Assembly: GCF_022513635.1 (NCBI RefSeq) | Contig: NZ_JAKWBL010000001.1 | Location: 186,001-250,000, forward strand | DNA from: Paraniabella ginsengisoli | GTDB taxonomy: Bacteria > Bacteroidota > Bacteroidia > Chitinophagales > Chitinophagaceae | Length of the DNA stretch: 64,000 nt | Direction: 5' to 3' | The notes under the pieces: model-generated | What the model saw: the letters and a program-made list of their open reading frames with translations, nothing else | What the model was told of the DNA's origin: nothing | The model's database searches: none | Position numbers and translations under genes: made by a program | In this document: positions 40,805 to 49,978 of the stretch, piece after piece | Numbering within the stretch: the stretch's first letter is position 1 | How the letters are laid out: each line of letters starts with the position of its first letter

Positions 40805-41383
40805 ATGGATTTTAGCTATAAAGGGATACTTACCGTTGCATTTACACTTTTTGCTATTATTGATATAATCGGGTCTGTACCTATTCTTATTTCTATAAAA
40901 AATAAGGCAGGTGGTATAAGAGAGTTTCGTGTAACTATAATAGCGGGAGCGTTAATGATCTTATTTTTATTTTTGGGAGATCCCATTCTGAATGTTTTAG
41001 GTTTAGACGTGAAATCCTTTGCTGTAGCGGGTTCTATAGTTATTTTTATTTTGGGGCTGGAGATGGTTTTAGGTATTGAGTTTTTCAAATCCGACGGTGA
41101 CGTAAAAGCATCTACGGTTGTTCCGCTGGCGTTTCCCCTAATTGCCGGATCGGGAACGTTAACAACTATTATGTCTTTAAAAGCTAATTACCAGGTGCAA
41201 ACTATTTTTATAGCCATTGTATTAAACCTGATCGTTATTTACACTGTTTTAAAATCGCTTAGTACTATATCAAGGTTGTTAGGCCCAAGCGGATTGATTG
41301 CTATCAGAAAGTTTTTTGGTGTGATCCTTTTAGCTATTTCAGTAAAAATATTTGCTGCTAATGCAGCAGGGCTATTACAGTAA
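40805..41383 (+). CDS. MarC-family integral membrane protein
   Basis: About 192 residues from the ATG at 40805 (MDFSYKGILTVAFTLFAIID); an in-frame TTG at 40781 is possible but less likely. Six hydrophobic helices with IDIIGSVPILISI, AGSIVIFILGLEMVLGIEFF and PLAFPLIAGSGTLTTIMSLK (the PLxxPxxxGPG-like motif) mark the MarC/UPF0056 family. Its transport role is unclear; MarC was once thought to affect antibiotic resistance but this was not upheld. Unbroken. Confidence 0.88.
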   Translation: MDFSYKGILTVAFTLFAIIDIIGSVPILISIKNKAGGIREFRVTIIAGALMILFLFLGDPILNVLGLDVKSFAVAGSIVIFILGLEMVLGIEFFKSDGDVKASTVVPLAFPLIAGSGTLTTIMSLKANYQVQTIFIAIVLNLIVIYTVLKSLSTISRLLGPSGLIAIRKFFGVILLAISVKIFAANAAGLLQ

Positions 41384-41385
41384 AT

Positions 41386-41490
41386 GTATGATGTACGGTG
41401 AATGATGTACGTATCACAGCAATATTTAGCAATTTTATCCAGCACAAAAAAATCGTACATCGTAATTCGTACATCGTATGTATCTTCGCA
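41386..41490. repeat. reiterated GTACATCGTA words between marC and the ClC gene
   Basis: Words ATGATGTACGGTGAATGATG, then TACGTATCAC, face AATCGTACATCGTAATTCGT, then ACATCGTATG, across about 50 bp. GTACAT/ATGTAC recurs at least five times in both orientations, so the spacer can form a long imperfect hairpin. Confidence 0.45.
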
Positions 41491-41590
41491 AAGCAAAAAG
41501 GAAATGGTGTTCTTCCTTACCCAACCGCCCGCCAATGCGAGGCTGATGACGCCTGATTAATCAATTATAAAAATTTTAATCAGGAAAATT

Positions 41591-42892
41591 ATGTCCACTC
41601 ACCAGTCACTATCATTCAAACATACTTTTACAGGGTTAAGCAATCTTTTCAAAAAATATCCCGGGTTTTCCTTTATAGTTAAATGGTTGCTTATATGCAG
41701 TATTCTTGGTGGTTTAATTGGCTCGGCTTCTGCTGCTTTCCTGACTTCTCTTAATTGGGTTACATCTTTTCGCGAACAACATAAATGGATCATTTGGTTA
41801 TTGCCTGCGGCGGGGTTCCTTATTGGTTGGGTGTATCATCATTACGGTAAAAGTGTTGAATCAGGGAACAACCTGATATTGAAATCGATTCATCAGCCAG
41901 CCAATAAAATTCCTTTAAAAATGGCGGTTTTTGTTTATGCGGGAACTATTTTAACTCATTTGTTTGGTGGTTCTGCTGGACGTGAAGGAACAGCTATACA
42001 AATGGCAGGGTCAATTGCTGACCAGCTTAGCAAACCTTTTCGGCTGACAAATGAAGAAAGGCGCATTTTATTGATTGCGTCTGTAGCTCGGTTTTGGATC
42101 TGTATTCGGCACACCTTTAGCCGGTGCTGTATTTGGATTAGAAGTTTTTTTAATTGGTCGGATACGTTACAATGCTATTCTACCTGCCTTTGCAGCTTCC
42201 ATCTTTGCTGATATGGTTACAAGGCTATGGCAGGTTGGCCATACGCATTATCATATTTCAGATGTTCCGAAGATTTCAATAACGGCTATTTTATATGTAG
42301 TTGCCGCAGGAATTATTTTTGGCTTATGCGCCGCATTGTTTAGCCGGTTGCTACATCGAGCTACATCTCTCTTCAAATCAACATTTAGTTATGCTCCACT
42401 TCGACCCGTCATTGGTGGTTTAATAATCATTGGCCTGATTTATTTATTAGGCACAAGCAAATATCTTGGCTTAGGAATAGCCGGTATTGTTGAAGCTTTT
42501 GATGACCAAATGGAGCCTCAGGTCTTTCTACTAAAAATTGCTTTTACGGTTATCACTTTGTCAGCAGGGTTTAAGGGCGGTGAGTAACGCCTTTGTTTTT
42601 TATAGGCGCAACGTTGGGTAGCGCTTTATCTTTATTTCTTCCGCTGCCGGTTAGCTTATTAGCAGGAATGGGTTTTGTAGCGGTATTTGCTGGCGCAACC
42701 AATACTCCTTTGGCTTGTACTTTAATGGGAATAGAATTGTTTGGCGCAGATTGCGGTGTGTATGTTGGATTAGCTTGTGTTGTTGCCTACTTGATGTCAG
42801 GTCATAATAGTATTTATCAGGGCCAGATTATTGGTGAGGTAAAAAACGAAATAATGGTTAAAGATGCTGGAAAGGCATTTCAGGATTTGTAG
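41591..42892 (+). CDS. ClC-family chloride channel/antiporter (two frame breaks)
   Basis: An integral membrane protein of about 434 residues. The selectivity motif appears as [20 protein letters not shown] (GREGT in place of the more usual GREGP). Then, after restoring one base near 42095, [20 protein letters not shown]; and near 42586 one base restores [16 protein letters not shown], the third conserved motif. The C-terminal part ([19 protein letters not shown]) matches voltage-gated ClC. It moves chloride or fluoride; the chemistry cannot be set here. Stop TAG at 42890-42892. Confidence 0.87.
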
Positions 42893-43098
42893 ACTGACGC
42901 GTGATAAACTTGTTTAGACTTTTTGAAATTAGCACATAGGTACATAGCATTTGCTTCATTTGAGGATATATAGATTCGCCTTTGGCGGAACATAATTCTT
43001 GTAAATAAAACTTATATGTTTCTTGTGCTTCCTGTTTATTATAAAACCTATGTTGCTATGTGGTAAAAAAATAAGTTTAAACAACTTCGATATTAAAA

Positions 43099-43130
43099 GA
43101 GCCGCTGAAACATTTCAGCGGCTCTCTTTT
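43099..43130. terminator. strong terminator hairpin downstream of the DUF6496 gene
   Basis: GAGCCGCTGAAA (43099-43110) pairs with TTTCAGCGGCTC (43113-43124) around a very short loop, with T/A tails on both strands. It ends the minus-strand gene and could end transcription from the ClC side too. Confidence 0.75.
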
Positions 43131-43135
43131 AAATT

Positions 43136-43860
43136 TTATTTCCTAGAATCCCAAAGTGGTTTTTTACCGGAAGGTTTAACGCCGGTCTTTGCTTTTGATG
43201 GATTTATATTTCCATGAAAGGAATCGTGTGGTGAAGTTTTCAAGTCATCTGGCATCCATTTCTGATCAGGTTGCGAACCTGAAAAAACTGCTGTTCCTTC
43301 CTGCGCTTCAGGCGTAATGCTATTGTTTATATCATTATTGGTTATTGTTTCATCTACTGTAGTGTTAGCATCATTATCAACAAATGCTCCGGTGTCAGAA
43401 GTTTCGCCGGGCATTTTTGCTTTTGAAGTTGACGCTGTTTTTTTCGCAGATGATTTTTTCTTGGCCGGCGATTTCTTTAATGGAGTAGTTGCAGACTTCT
43501 TCTTGGCCGGTGCACTTTTCTTAGCTGCTGTTTTTTTCTTTGGTGCTGCTTTTGGTGTTGATTTTTTGGAAGCCGCCTTTTTAGCCGCTACTTTTTTCGG
43601 AGCCGCTTTCTTAGCCGCCACCTTTTTTGGAGCAGCTTTTTTAGCGGGTGTAGCTTTTTTACCTGCCGCTTTTTTCTTAGCTGCTGTTTTTTTGCAGGGA
43701 CTTTTGCGCCTTTTTCTCTGGCTTCAGACAGGCCAATAGCAACGGCTTGCTTTTTGGAAGTTACTTTTTTGTCAGATGTGCCGGAGGTTAATTTGCCTTT
43801 TTTCATTTTGCGCATTGCTGTTTTTACAGACTTGCCGGCGGCTTTAGAATATTTTGCCAT
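43136..43860 (-). CDS. DUF6496 protein fused to histone-H1-like PAKKA repeats (frame break)
   Basis: N-terminal 55 residues match DUF6496 (MAKYSKAAGKSVKTAMRKMK, then LTSGTSDKKVTSKKQAVAIG). After restoring one A near 43692, there follows a long Lys/Ala/Pro repeat (KKAAPKKVAAKKAAPKKVAA) of H1-tail type, then an acidic, Asn/Thr-rich stretch (DTGAFVDNDANTTVDETITN) and a C-terminal module PDDLKTSPHDSFHGNINPSK. Total about 241 residues. The basic repeat probably binds DNA or RNA. The frame between 43588 and 43690 is otherwise replaced by an Arg-rich string, a mark of the break. Terminator follows the stop. Confidence 0.75.
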
Positions 43861-44266
43861 AGTGGTGAATTTAATGAATTAGAAGATTGATTGTAATACA
43901 ACGTTTCCAAAAAGTATACCATGTATTCTTAATCATATGTGAGACTACATCCACAAAAGGTACATAACATTTTTTGAAAATGATATAATAAAAAATGCAG
44001 AAAAATTATATACAAGGAAACTTCTCATAGAGGTCGTGGATAGATTATGTAAAGACTTTTAAAATCTTTGTTTTATAAAAGATAAAAATGCTGCTCAAAC
44101 TTTGACAAACAATAGCGTTAAGGTTAAGTGTTTTAACTTAATTTTGCCAGCCGCGAAAAAAGCCTCGTAGTAAATGCCAGTCCGGATGACCTTGGTCGGA
44201 CGGGGATAGTTAAAGAGGTTGTTATTTTGTAGTATTCTAGAATTAGAATTTGTTTTTTGAATTTTT
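43861..44266. other. 406-bp gap before tRNA-Arg: partial tRNA 5' duplicate and hairpin
   Basis: Besides AT-rich sequence it holds TAATTTTG (44139-44146), a possible -7 element without a clear -33 partner. GCCTCGTAGTA-AATG (44162-44177) copies the first bases of the tRNA-Arg gene 105 bp downstream, followed by a hairpin-forming stretch (GTCCGGATGACC/GGTCGGAC, 44181-44202). No protein gene is supported; an open frame across it on the minus strand is an antisense shadow of the tRNA. Confidence 0.5.
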
Positions 44267-44338
44267 GGCCTCGTAGTACAATGGATAGTATAAGAGTTTC
44301 CGAAGCTCCAGATCCCAGTTCGATTCTGGGCGAGGCCA
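44267..44338 (+). tRNA. tRNA-Arg (anticodon CCG)
   Basis: Acceptor stem GGCCTCG (44267-44273) pairs fully with CGAGGCC (44331-44337), with A as discriminator. Anticodon loop TTCCGAA carries CCG at 44300-44302 on a 4-bp stem with one A-C mismatch at its base. The T-stem CCCAG/CTGGG surrounds TTCGATT. CCA not encoded; a terminator follows at once. Confidence 0.95.
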
Positions 44339-44342
44339 CAAA

Positions 44343-44376
44343 AAGCCCCGGCTAAAATTTTAGCCGGGGCTTTTTA
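44343..44376. terminator. terminator after tRNA-Arg, shared with tpx
   Basis: AGCCCCGGCTAAAA and TTTTAGCCGGGGCT form a 14-bp perfect palindrome with T-run on the plus strand and A-run upstream, so it also serves the convergent tpx gene. Confidence 0.85.
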
Positions 44377-44388
44377 ATTAACTTTTTA

Positions 44389-44886
44389 TTATTTTAGTGC
44401 AGCCAGGGCAGCATTATAATCAGGCTCCTGCGCTATTTCGGGAACCTGCTCGGTATATGTTATTTCCCCGTTTTCGTTGGCCACAACTACAGCACGGCTC
44501 AGTAACCCTTTCATACCAGAATCAACAAGCGACACACCGTAATCGGTACCAAAACTACCACGAAAATCAGATAGGGTTTCCACATTGTTAAGTCCTTCTG
44601 CTGCACAAAAACGCTTGAGTGCAAAGGGCAAATCCTTAGAAATATTTACAACTACAGTGTTGTCAAGCGAGCTGGCCTCTTCGTTAAATTTCCTTACAGA
44701 AGCCGCGCAAATACCTGTATCTACACTTGGGAAGATGTTAAGAACCAATTTTTTACCCTGATAATCGGACAGGCTCTTTTCTGATAAGTCATCTTTAACC
44801 AAAGTGAAATCTTTTAATTTGCTACCAACCTCGGGCAGTGTGCCTGACGTATTGATCTTATTGCCTTTTAATGTAATTTCTGACAT
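44389..44886 (-). CDS. tpx: thiol peroxidase
   Basis: A 165-residue atypical 2-Cys peroxiredoxin. The peroxidatic Cys60 is in [16 protein letters not shown] and the resolving Cys94 in [12 protein letters not shown], at the same spacing as E. coli Tpx (61/95). It reduces hydrogen peroxide and alkyl hydroperoxides with thioredoxin. Length equals the family norm, start ATG at 44886. Divergent from exbB across 331 bp. Confidence 0.95.
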   Translation of the reverse strand: MSEITLKGNKINTSGTLPEVGSKLKDFTLVKDDLSEKSLSDYQGKKLVLNIFPSVDTGICAASVRKFNEEASSLDNTVVVNISKDLPFALKRFCAAEGLNNVETLSDFRGSFGTDYGVSLVDSGMKGLLSRAVVVANENGEITYTEQVPEIAQEPDYNAALAALK

Positions 44887-45217
44887 GAGTATTATTTTTT
44901 ATGATTGATTTTAATGCAAGGCAAAAGTATCGGTTAATTCATTTTAAACAACCTTCCAAAAAAACAAAATGTATTTGTTTACCAACAAAATTCTTATATT
45001 CATGGCCAATTAACCGGGCTAATCTGCAATATGAAAAGCCTTTTCATTAATCTATAAATAAGATATTGCTTTTGTTAAATCTGAAAAAATTGCTAAAAAC
45101 TTTTACTTCTTAAATGAGAAAAAAATAACAGAGAAAAATTTTGTTATAAAATTTTTTTGTTAGAATTGTAATCTATTTCACAAGCTTTAATATTTAAAAA
45201 ACAAAAAAACTAAGATC
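44887..45217. promoter_or_regulatory. 331-bp divergent region between tpx and exbB
   Basis: Very AT-rich. A candidate exbB promoter is TTTG (45140-45143), 17 bp, TAGAATTG (45161-45168), one base from the -7 consensus. I could not settle a promoter for tpx. No Fur-like palindrome of good quality was seen, although exb/ton operons are often iron-regulated. Confidence 0.4.
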
Positions 45218-46075
45218 ATGGCGGAAAATCAAGCTAAGCCGGTAGCGGCAGCAACAACATCTGTGCAACCCAAAAAAAGCGGTAATGCTATCTCGTGGCT
45301 TGCCCCAATTTTATGTATTATATTGGGTTATGTTATTTGGAGGTTTGGAATGGGCAACCCTACAGGGTTTGAAGTGCCTGATGAAGCGGGTGGTTTTTGG
45401 CCTCACCACAAAGGACCTAAAGGAGCATTCAATGCGATTTACGAAGGTGGTATCATTGTGCCTCTTTTGATTGGTACATTATTAATGACTATTGTTTTCG
45501 CTATCGAAAGGTTTTTAACCATTGGTAAAGCGTTGGGCAAAGGCAACATCAACAACTTCGTGCGTAAAGTGCAGTATCACTTAGCTAATAAAAACGTAGA
45601 TGCAGCAATTGCAGAGTGCGATAAGCAAAAAGGTTCTGTAGGTAATGTAATGAAAGCAGGTTTGCGTCGTTACAAAGAAATGATCAGCGACAATGGTTTG
45701 GATACAGAACAAAAGGTTGCTTCTATACAAAAAGAAGTAGAAGAGGCTACTGCGCTTGAATTGCCTATGCTTCAGAAAAACCTGGTATTCCTTTCAACTA
45801 TCGTATCAGGAGCTACACTTATTGCGTTGTTAGGTACGGTAATGGGTATGATCCGTTCTTTCGCGGCTCTTGGTAGCAGCGGTGGAGGCGGCGATTCTTC
45901 AGCTCTTGCGGTTGGTATCTCTGAGGCCCTTTACAATACTGCATTGGGTATCGGTACTTCTGCTTTAGCGTTGATTTTCTATAACATGCTTACTACAAGA
46001 ATTGACAGCATTACTTATGGTATTGATGAATCTGGATTTACTTTAACTCAATCATTCGCTTCTTTGTATAAATAA
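45218..46075 (+). CDS. exbB: MotA/TolQ/ExbB-family proton channel protein
   Basis: A 285-residue inner-membrane protein with three helices: ISWLAPILCIILGYVIWRFG near residues 29-48, VPLLIGTLLMTIVFAIERFL near 87-106, and the conserved last pair (LVFLSTIVSGATLIALLGTV; ALYNTALGIGTSALALIFYN). The N-terminal extension of about 25 residues is Ala/Gln-rich. With ExbD it harvests the proton gradient to drive TonB. First gene of a four-gene operon. Unbroken. Confidence 0.92.
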   Translation: MAENQAKPVAAATTSVQPKKSGNAISWLAPILCIILGYVIWRFGMGNPTGFEVPDEAGGFWPHHKGPKGAFNAIYEGGIIVPLLIGTLLMTIVFAIERFLTIGKALGKGNINNFVRKVQYHLANKNVDAAIAECDKQKGSVGNVMKAGLRRYKEMISDNGLDTEQKVASIQKEVEEATALELPMLQKNLVFLSTIVSGATLIALLGTVMGMIRSFAALGSSGGGGDSSALAVGISEALYNTALGIGTSALALIFYNMLTTRIDSITYGIDESGFTLTQSFASLYK

Positions 46076-46146
46076 TTGCAAAGAAGACGAATAATGTTTT
46101 ATGGAAAATCCGAATTAATTCGTCATATATCAAAATTTAATAGAAA

Positions 46147-46794
46147 ATGCCAAAAGTTAATATAGTAAAAAAATCGACCGATACGGACATGACACCCTTC
46201 GTGGATGTGGCATTCCTGATCCTGTCGTTTTTTATCATGGCTACAAAGTTTAAGCCAGCAGAGGCAGTTCCAATTACAACTCCTAATTCGGTCTCTTCTC
46301 AAAAGTTACCTGAAAACGATGCGGTTCTGATCAGTATCGATAAAGATGACAAGGTGTATTTTTCCATCATGGCTAAAAATGATCCGCAAATCGCAGTTGA
46401 TATTATCAAAGGCGCGGCTCAGGCAAGAAACATTCCAGTTTCTGATGCACAGGCGAAGAATTACTTTCCTGGTGATATGATTGGTGTGCCTTTCAATAAA
46501 CTGGGTGCGTTTTTAGCTATGTCTAATGATGATAAGAAGAAGTATGTGCAGGAAGGTATTCCGGTAAAAGATTCAGCTAATAATGAGTTGTATTATTGGA
46601 TTGCTGCTACGCGTACTGCTTTCGCTGGTAAGCCGCTTAAGTACCTCATCAAAGGCGATAATGTATCAAAATTCCCGGCTTTTCAGGCTGTGATAGAAGC
46701 CTTAAAGAAGAATGATGAGCAGAAATATAACCTGGTTACCATGCCAGAAGGAGCGCCGGAAGGCAGCGAGTTATGGAGAGAAAGGAACCAATAG
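46147..46794 (+). CDS. exbD: ExbD/TolR-family protein, first copy
   Basis: A 215-residue protein with a single N-terminal helix. The proton-carrying Asp is in DMTPFVDVAFLILSFFIMAT near residue 20, matching the DMTPxVD motif. The periplasmic domain is longer than in E. coli ExbD (about 140 residues), usual in Bacteroidota. It lies 71 bp after exbB. Two ExbD genes in tandem are common in this phylum. Confidence 0.9.
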   Translation: MPKVNIVKKSTDTDMTPFVDVAFLILSFFIMATKFKPAEAVPITTPNSVSSQKLPENDAVLISIDKDDKVYFSIMAKNDPQIAVDIIKGAAQARNIPVSDAQAKNYFPGDMIGVPFNKLGAFLAMSNDDKKKYVQEGIPVKDSANNELYYWIAATRTAFAGKPLKYLIKGDNVSKFPAFQAVIEALKKNDEQKYNLVTMPEGAPEGSELWRERNQ

Positions 46795-46823
46795 TTTTTA
46801 ATTTTTAAACCTAATTTTTAGTT

Positions 46824-47452
46824 ATGGCAAGTTTAGAAGGCGGTGACGGCGGCGGCCACAAGAAAGGCCCCGGCGTAAAAAAGCCAAAAAGCTAAGCACG
46901 CGCGTGGACATGACGCCGATGGTGGATCTGGGTTTTTTACTTATTACGTTTTTCATCTTTACAGCAACAATGAGTTCTCCTACAACGATGGATCTCAATA
47001 TGCCGAAGGATAATAAGAACGAAGAAGATCAAACCAAAGTAAAACAATCGGGTGCGCTTACAATTATGGTAGGTAAGGATAATAATCTTTTTTATTACGA
47101 AGGAGAGTTGGCGCCGGATGGCAGCAACTTTCAATCTACAAATTTTAAAGAAATTAGATCTGCAATCATAAAAAAGAAGAAGCAAGTTGAAGCTTCTTAC
47201 GTTACAGATGCCGCATGTGAAGCAAAAGCAAGACAAGAGGGTAAAAACCCTGCTGACTGTCGCCAAAAAGATTTCTTTGTATTGATTAAACCTACAGAAG
47301 AGGCAAACTACAAAAATGTTATTGATCTTTTAGATGAAATGACAATTAATAAAGTAGCGCGTTATGCTTTGATAGATCCGTTTGATACAGAGAAAGATCT
47401 TATAACTGCATCGCAAGGCTCAGCCCCTGCTGCTGCACCACCGGCGCAGTAA
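46824..47452 (+). CDS. exbD: ExbD/TolR-family protein, second copy (frame break)
   Basis: The ATG at 46824 starts MASLEGGDGGGHKKGPGVKK, then the frame breaks near 46886 in an A-run; restored it reads AKKLSTRVDMTPMVDLGFLL, joining the open stretch that follows. The motif DMTPMVDLGFLLITFFIFTA carries the conserved Asp. The rest is a periplasmic domain ending in Ala/Pro (SAPAAAPPAQ). About 210 residues. Probably forms a heteromer with the first ExbD in the TonB motor. Confidence 0.9.
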
Positions 47453-47514
47453 AATTGATGAACGTGTGGAAAATGGCACGTACAGCATCTTATTATTAAC
47501 AAATTAAAAGAACA

Positions 47515-48344
47515 ATGGAAGCCAATAAAATTTTAAGCACTGACTTCTTGGATCTTCTGTTCGAAGGCCGTAATAAAAGCTATGGCGCCTATGAGCTTCG
47601 TCGAAGCTACAGAAAGCGTATGATCATGGCGTTAGGGTTTACGGTACTTGGCTTTGCGCTTATTGCCGGGGGTATCTATCTTAATAACCAGTTGAAAGGT
47701 TCTGATGATACTGAAGCAGTTAAGATCAATGAAGTTACGATCCAGCAGATTGAGCAGGAGAAACCGGAGGAACCACCTCCACCACCTCCGCCACCCCCGC
47801 CCAAGCAGGCGCCACCCCTAAAATTGAGATGAAGCAATTTACACCTCCTAAAATCGTAAAAGATGAGGAAGTGAAGGAGCCACCACCCGCTGTGGAAGAA
47901 TTGAAAGAAACCAAAATTGGTAATATCAACCAGGAAGGTATCAAAGATATCGGAATTGTTACACCACCTGCAGCGGCGGATGCCGGTAAAGGTCTGGTAG
48001 AAGCTAAACCGGTTGAAAAGGAACCTGAAGTATTTACTAAAGTTGAGGTTGATGCCAAATATCCGGGTAACTGGCGTTCTTTCCTTGAAAGGAATCTTGA
48101 TGGACAGGTTGCTGTTGATAATGGCGCTTCTCCAGGAACTTATACTGTGATCATTCAGTTTATTGTGGATGTTGCAGGTAATGTTAGTGACGTTAAAGCA
48201 TTGACAAAACAAGGTCACGGTATGGAAGAAGAAGCAATGAGAGTAATTAAAAGATCAGGTAAATGGCAACCTGCCGTTCAAAACGGTAGAGAAGTAAAGG
48301 CTTACAGAAAACAGCCTATTACGTTCCAGGTTACAGATCAATAA
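47515..48344 (+). CDS. tonB: TonB family energy transducer (one frame break)
   Basis: The N-terminus MEANKILSTDFLDLLFEGRN with KSYGAYELRRSYRKRM is typical of Bacteroidota TonB, followed by one helix (MALGFTVLGFALIAGGIYL). Then comes a Pro-rich span (EEPPPPPPPPPPKQAP); the frame breaks near 47812 in a C-run, and the next frame continues EMKQFTPPKIVKDEEVKEPP. The C-terminal domain has GTYTVIIQFIVDVAGNVSDV and SGKWQPAVQNGREVKAYRKQ, ending ITFQVTDQ. About 276 residues. It transmits energy to TonB-dependent receptors such as the SusC and BtuB proteins here. Terminator follows. Confidence 0.93.
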
Positions 48345-48367
48345 TAGTTTCATTAAATATTATATAA

Positions 48368-48397
48368 AACCCGTCGATTACTGACGGGTTTTTTTGT
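48368..48397 (+). terminator. rho-independent terminator of the exb-ton operon
   Basis: AACCCGTC (48368-48375) pairs with GACGGGTT (48383-48390) around loop GATTACT, followed by seven T. Confidence 0.88.
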
Positions 48398-48458
48398 GGA
48401 TACTTTTGTGAAGACCTACCTAAATCCCAAGCAACAATGATAACTACCTTCCCCAACC

Positions 48459-48695
48459 TCATTGCGAGCGTAACGTAGTGAAGCCGGGCAATCTCCCGTT
48501 ACAAGCAACTTACTTATTGAAAGAGATTCCTCCGTTCCGCTTCGCTGTAGTCGGAATAACGAGAGGACCTTGAATGACGATGACTGAAACCCACTATGGC
48601 AACATCATTGGCAGCTTAACATAGTGTAGCCGAGCAGCCTTCCCTGTACAAGCAGCTACTTTAGCGAAAGAGATTCCTCCACTTCGCTTAGGTAG
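48459..48695. repeat. tandem REP-like repeat (two diverged copies)
   Basis: Occupies half of the 492-bp gap between tonB and the lytic transglycosylase gene. Copy 1 (48459-48565) has TCATTGCGAGCGTAACGTAG, GGGCAATCTCCC and GAAAGAGATTCCTCCGTTCC. Copy 2 (48605-48693) has TCATTGGCAGCTTAACATAG, then GCAGCCTTCCC and GAAAGAGATTCCTCCACTTC in the same order. The phrase TCATTGCGAGCGTAACGTAG is close to a family of 'CGTCATTGCGAGG...AGCAATCTC' intergenic repeats I know from other bacteria. No open frame. Confidence 0.6.
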
Positions 48696-48789
48696 GTCAG
48701 ATTTGAATTTCAATTATATAAAGCGTATCATGTTCATAATTGCGGTATTCAAATCAAATTTATGCAGCCATATTTCATTCGGCAGGCAT

Positions 48790-48815
48790 AAAAAAACCGC
48801 CTTTTGAGGCGGTTT
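48790..48815 (-). terminator. terminator of the lytic transglycosylase gene
   Basis: AAACCGCC/GGCGGTTT stem around TTTTGA with a T-run on the minus strand (A-run at 48790-48796). It lies 22 bp after the stop of the minus-strand gene. Confidence 0.82.
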
Positions 48816-48836
48816 AATAATCTTTTAAATATTGGA

Positions 48837-49888
48837 TTAATTTCTATACTCAGGATTGATGAGCATTTGAATGGATTCGTTTAACATCTCATTTTTCTTA
48901 GAAAGAAAAATCTCCATTTTCTCAATAGGTAATTTTAACTGGTAGGTATTATTTGAAGCTAATACCTTGTCCATGCTTGGATTCATCTGGCTAAACTCGT
49001 CGATATTCATTCCAAGATGTTTGATGATCGCCTTAGAATTATACCGGCCACTGATAGTCTGAACTTTTACATCTTTAGAAGTGACCTCATCCTTCACAGT
49101 AGCCATCATCGCAAGCGCTTTTTCTTTAGTAACTGTAGTAATTCCGCCTTCTCCTTCCATTATGTAATGAGTGGCGATGAATTTTTTTACATGGTTACGG
49201 CTTTCTGTTGGCAAATAATACTGAAGTTTCCAGAAATCGCTTGAACCCGCTTTAGCAATAGCTGAATTTACACGCCCGGGCCCACAGTTGTAGGCTGCAA
49301 CAACCAAAAGCCAATCTTCATAAATATCAAAAAGGTAATTTAAATATTTGCTGGCCGCCTTTGTGCTTTTTAAATAATCACGGCGTTCATCTTGTCCACG
49401 GCTAACATGTAAGCCCATGGTGCGTGCAGTAGCGGGCATAAACTGCCATGGCCCTACTGCACCAACCCAGGATGTAGCTGATGCTTTCAGGTTTGACTCG
49501 ATTACTGCCAGGTATTTTAGCTGTTTGGGAATATTATTTTTCGCTAGCACATCATCCATCATATCAAAATATGGCTTACCCCAAGTCTGTAATTCCTTTA
49601 AATCATCAGAGTGCCTTTCCATGTAGTCCTGAACAAAAATAAGAGCCTGTGGATTCAAATGCTCCATGCTCACACCTTTTAGTGTTACTACTTTTTCAGC
49701 GCCAGCTGAGCCTTCAAACAGATTTTTAAAGCCACTTTTAGGATCGGCTTTTTTACCGCCTCAGACGCGTTGCTGATGTTAGAAGAAACAGCCGCTAAAG
49801 GACTGATTTGTGCAAATGAAAGAGATGTAAGGGAGCAAAAAAGAACAACCATTCCATAATGCCTCACTGCCTGCTTTTTATTATTCAT
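48837..49888 (-). CDS. lytic murein transglycosylase, MltD-like (frame break)
   Basis: Cleaves peptidoglycan glycan strands. Signal peptide MVVLFCSLTSLSFAQ near the start at 49888. The SLT domain has the catalytic Glu in LKYLAVIESNLKASATSWVG, followed by GAVGPWQFMPATARTMGL, YLNYLFDIYEDWLLVVAAYN and CGPGRVNSAIAKAG. The C-terminus resembles a LysM-like region (NSKAIIKHLGMNIDEFSQM and YQLKLPIEKMEIFL). The frame breaks near 49757; restored, it reads SEAVKKADPKSGFKNLFEGS, then AEKVVTLKGVSMEHLNPQ. About 350 residues. Confidence 0.88.
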
Positions 49889-49978
49889 TCTTAATAAAAT
49901 GTTTTTTAAAATGTAGTCAATTACTAGTTTAGGATGGGTTTGGTAGTTTATAGAATTATTAATAACGTTTATTTCTTT

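Noticed and set aside
41386..41490. CRISPR array
   Set aside because: Words are short, of both orientations, without regular unique spacers, and there are no cas genes.
43861..44260. Small regulatory RNA upstream of tRNA-Arg
   Set aside because: A -7-like element and hairpin exist but there is no matching -33 element and no terminator before the tRNA; kept only as a described gap.
44133..44339. Open frame on the minus strand over tRNA-Arg (MASPRIELGSGASETL...)
   Set aside because: Same artefact; the words come from the complement of the tRNA.
45140..45168. Fur-type iron box upstream of exbB
   Set aside because: AT-rich but no acceptable 19-bp inverted repeat was visible, so only a weak promoter is noted.
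47676..48218. Open frames antisense to tonB with a long Gly run
   Set aside because: Complement of the Pro-rich span of TonB; the sense gene is clear.
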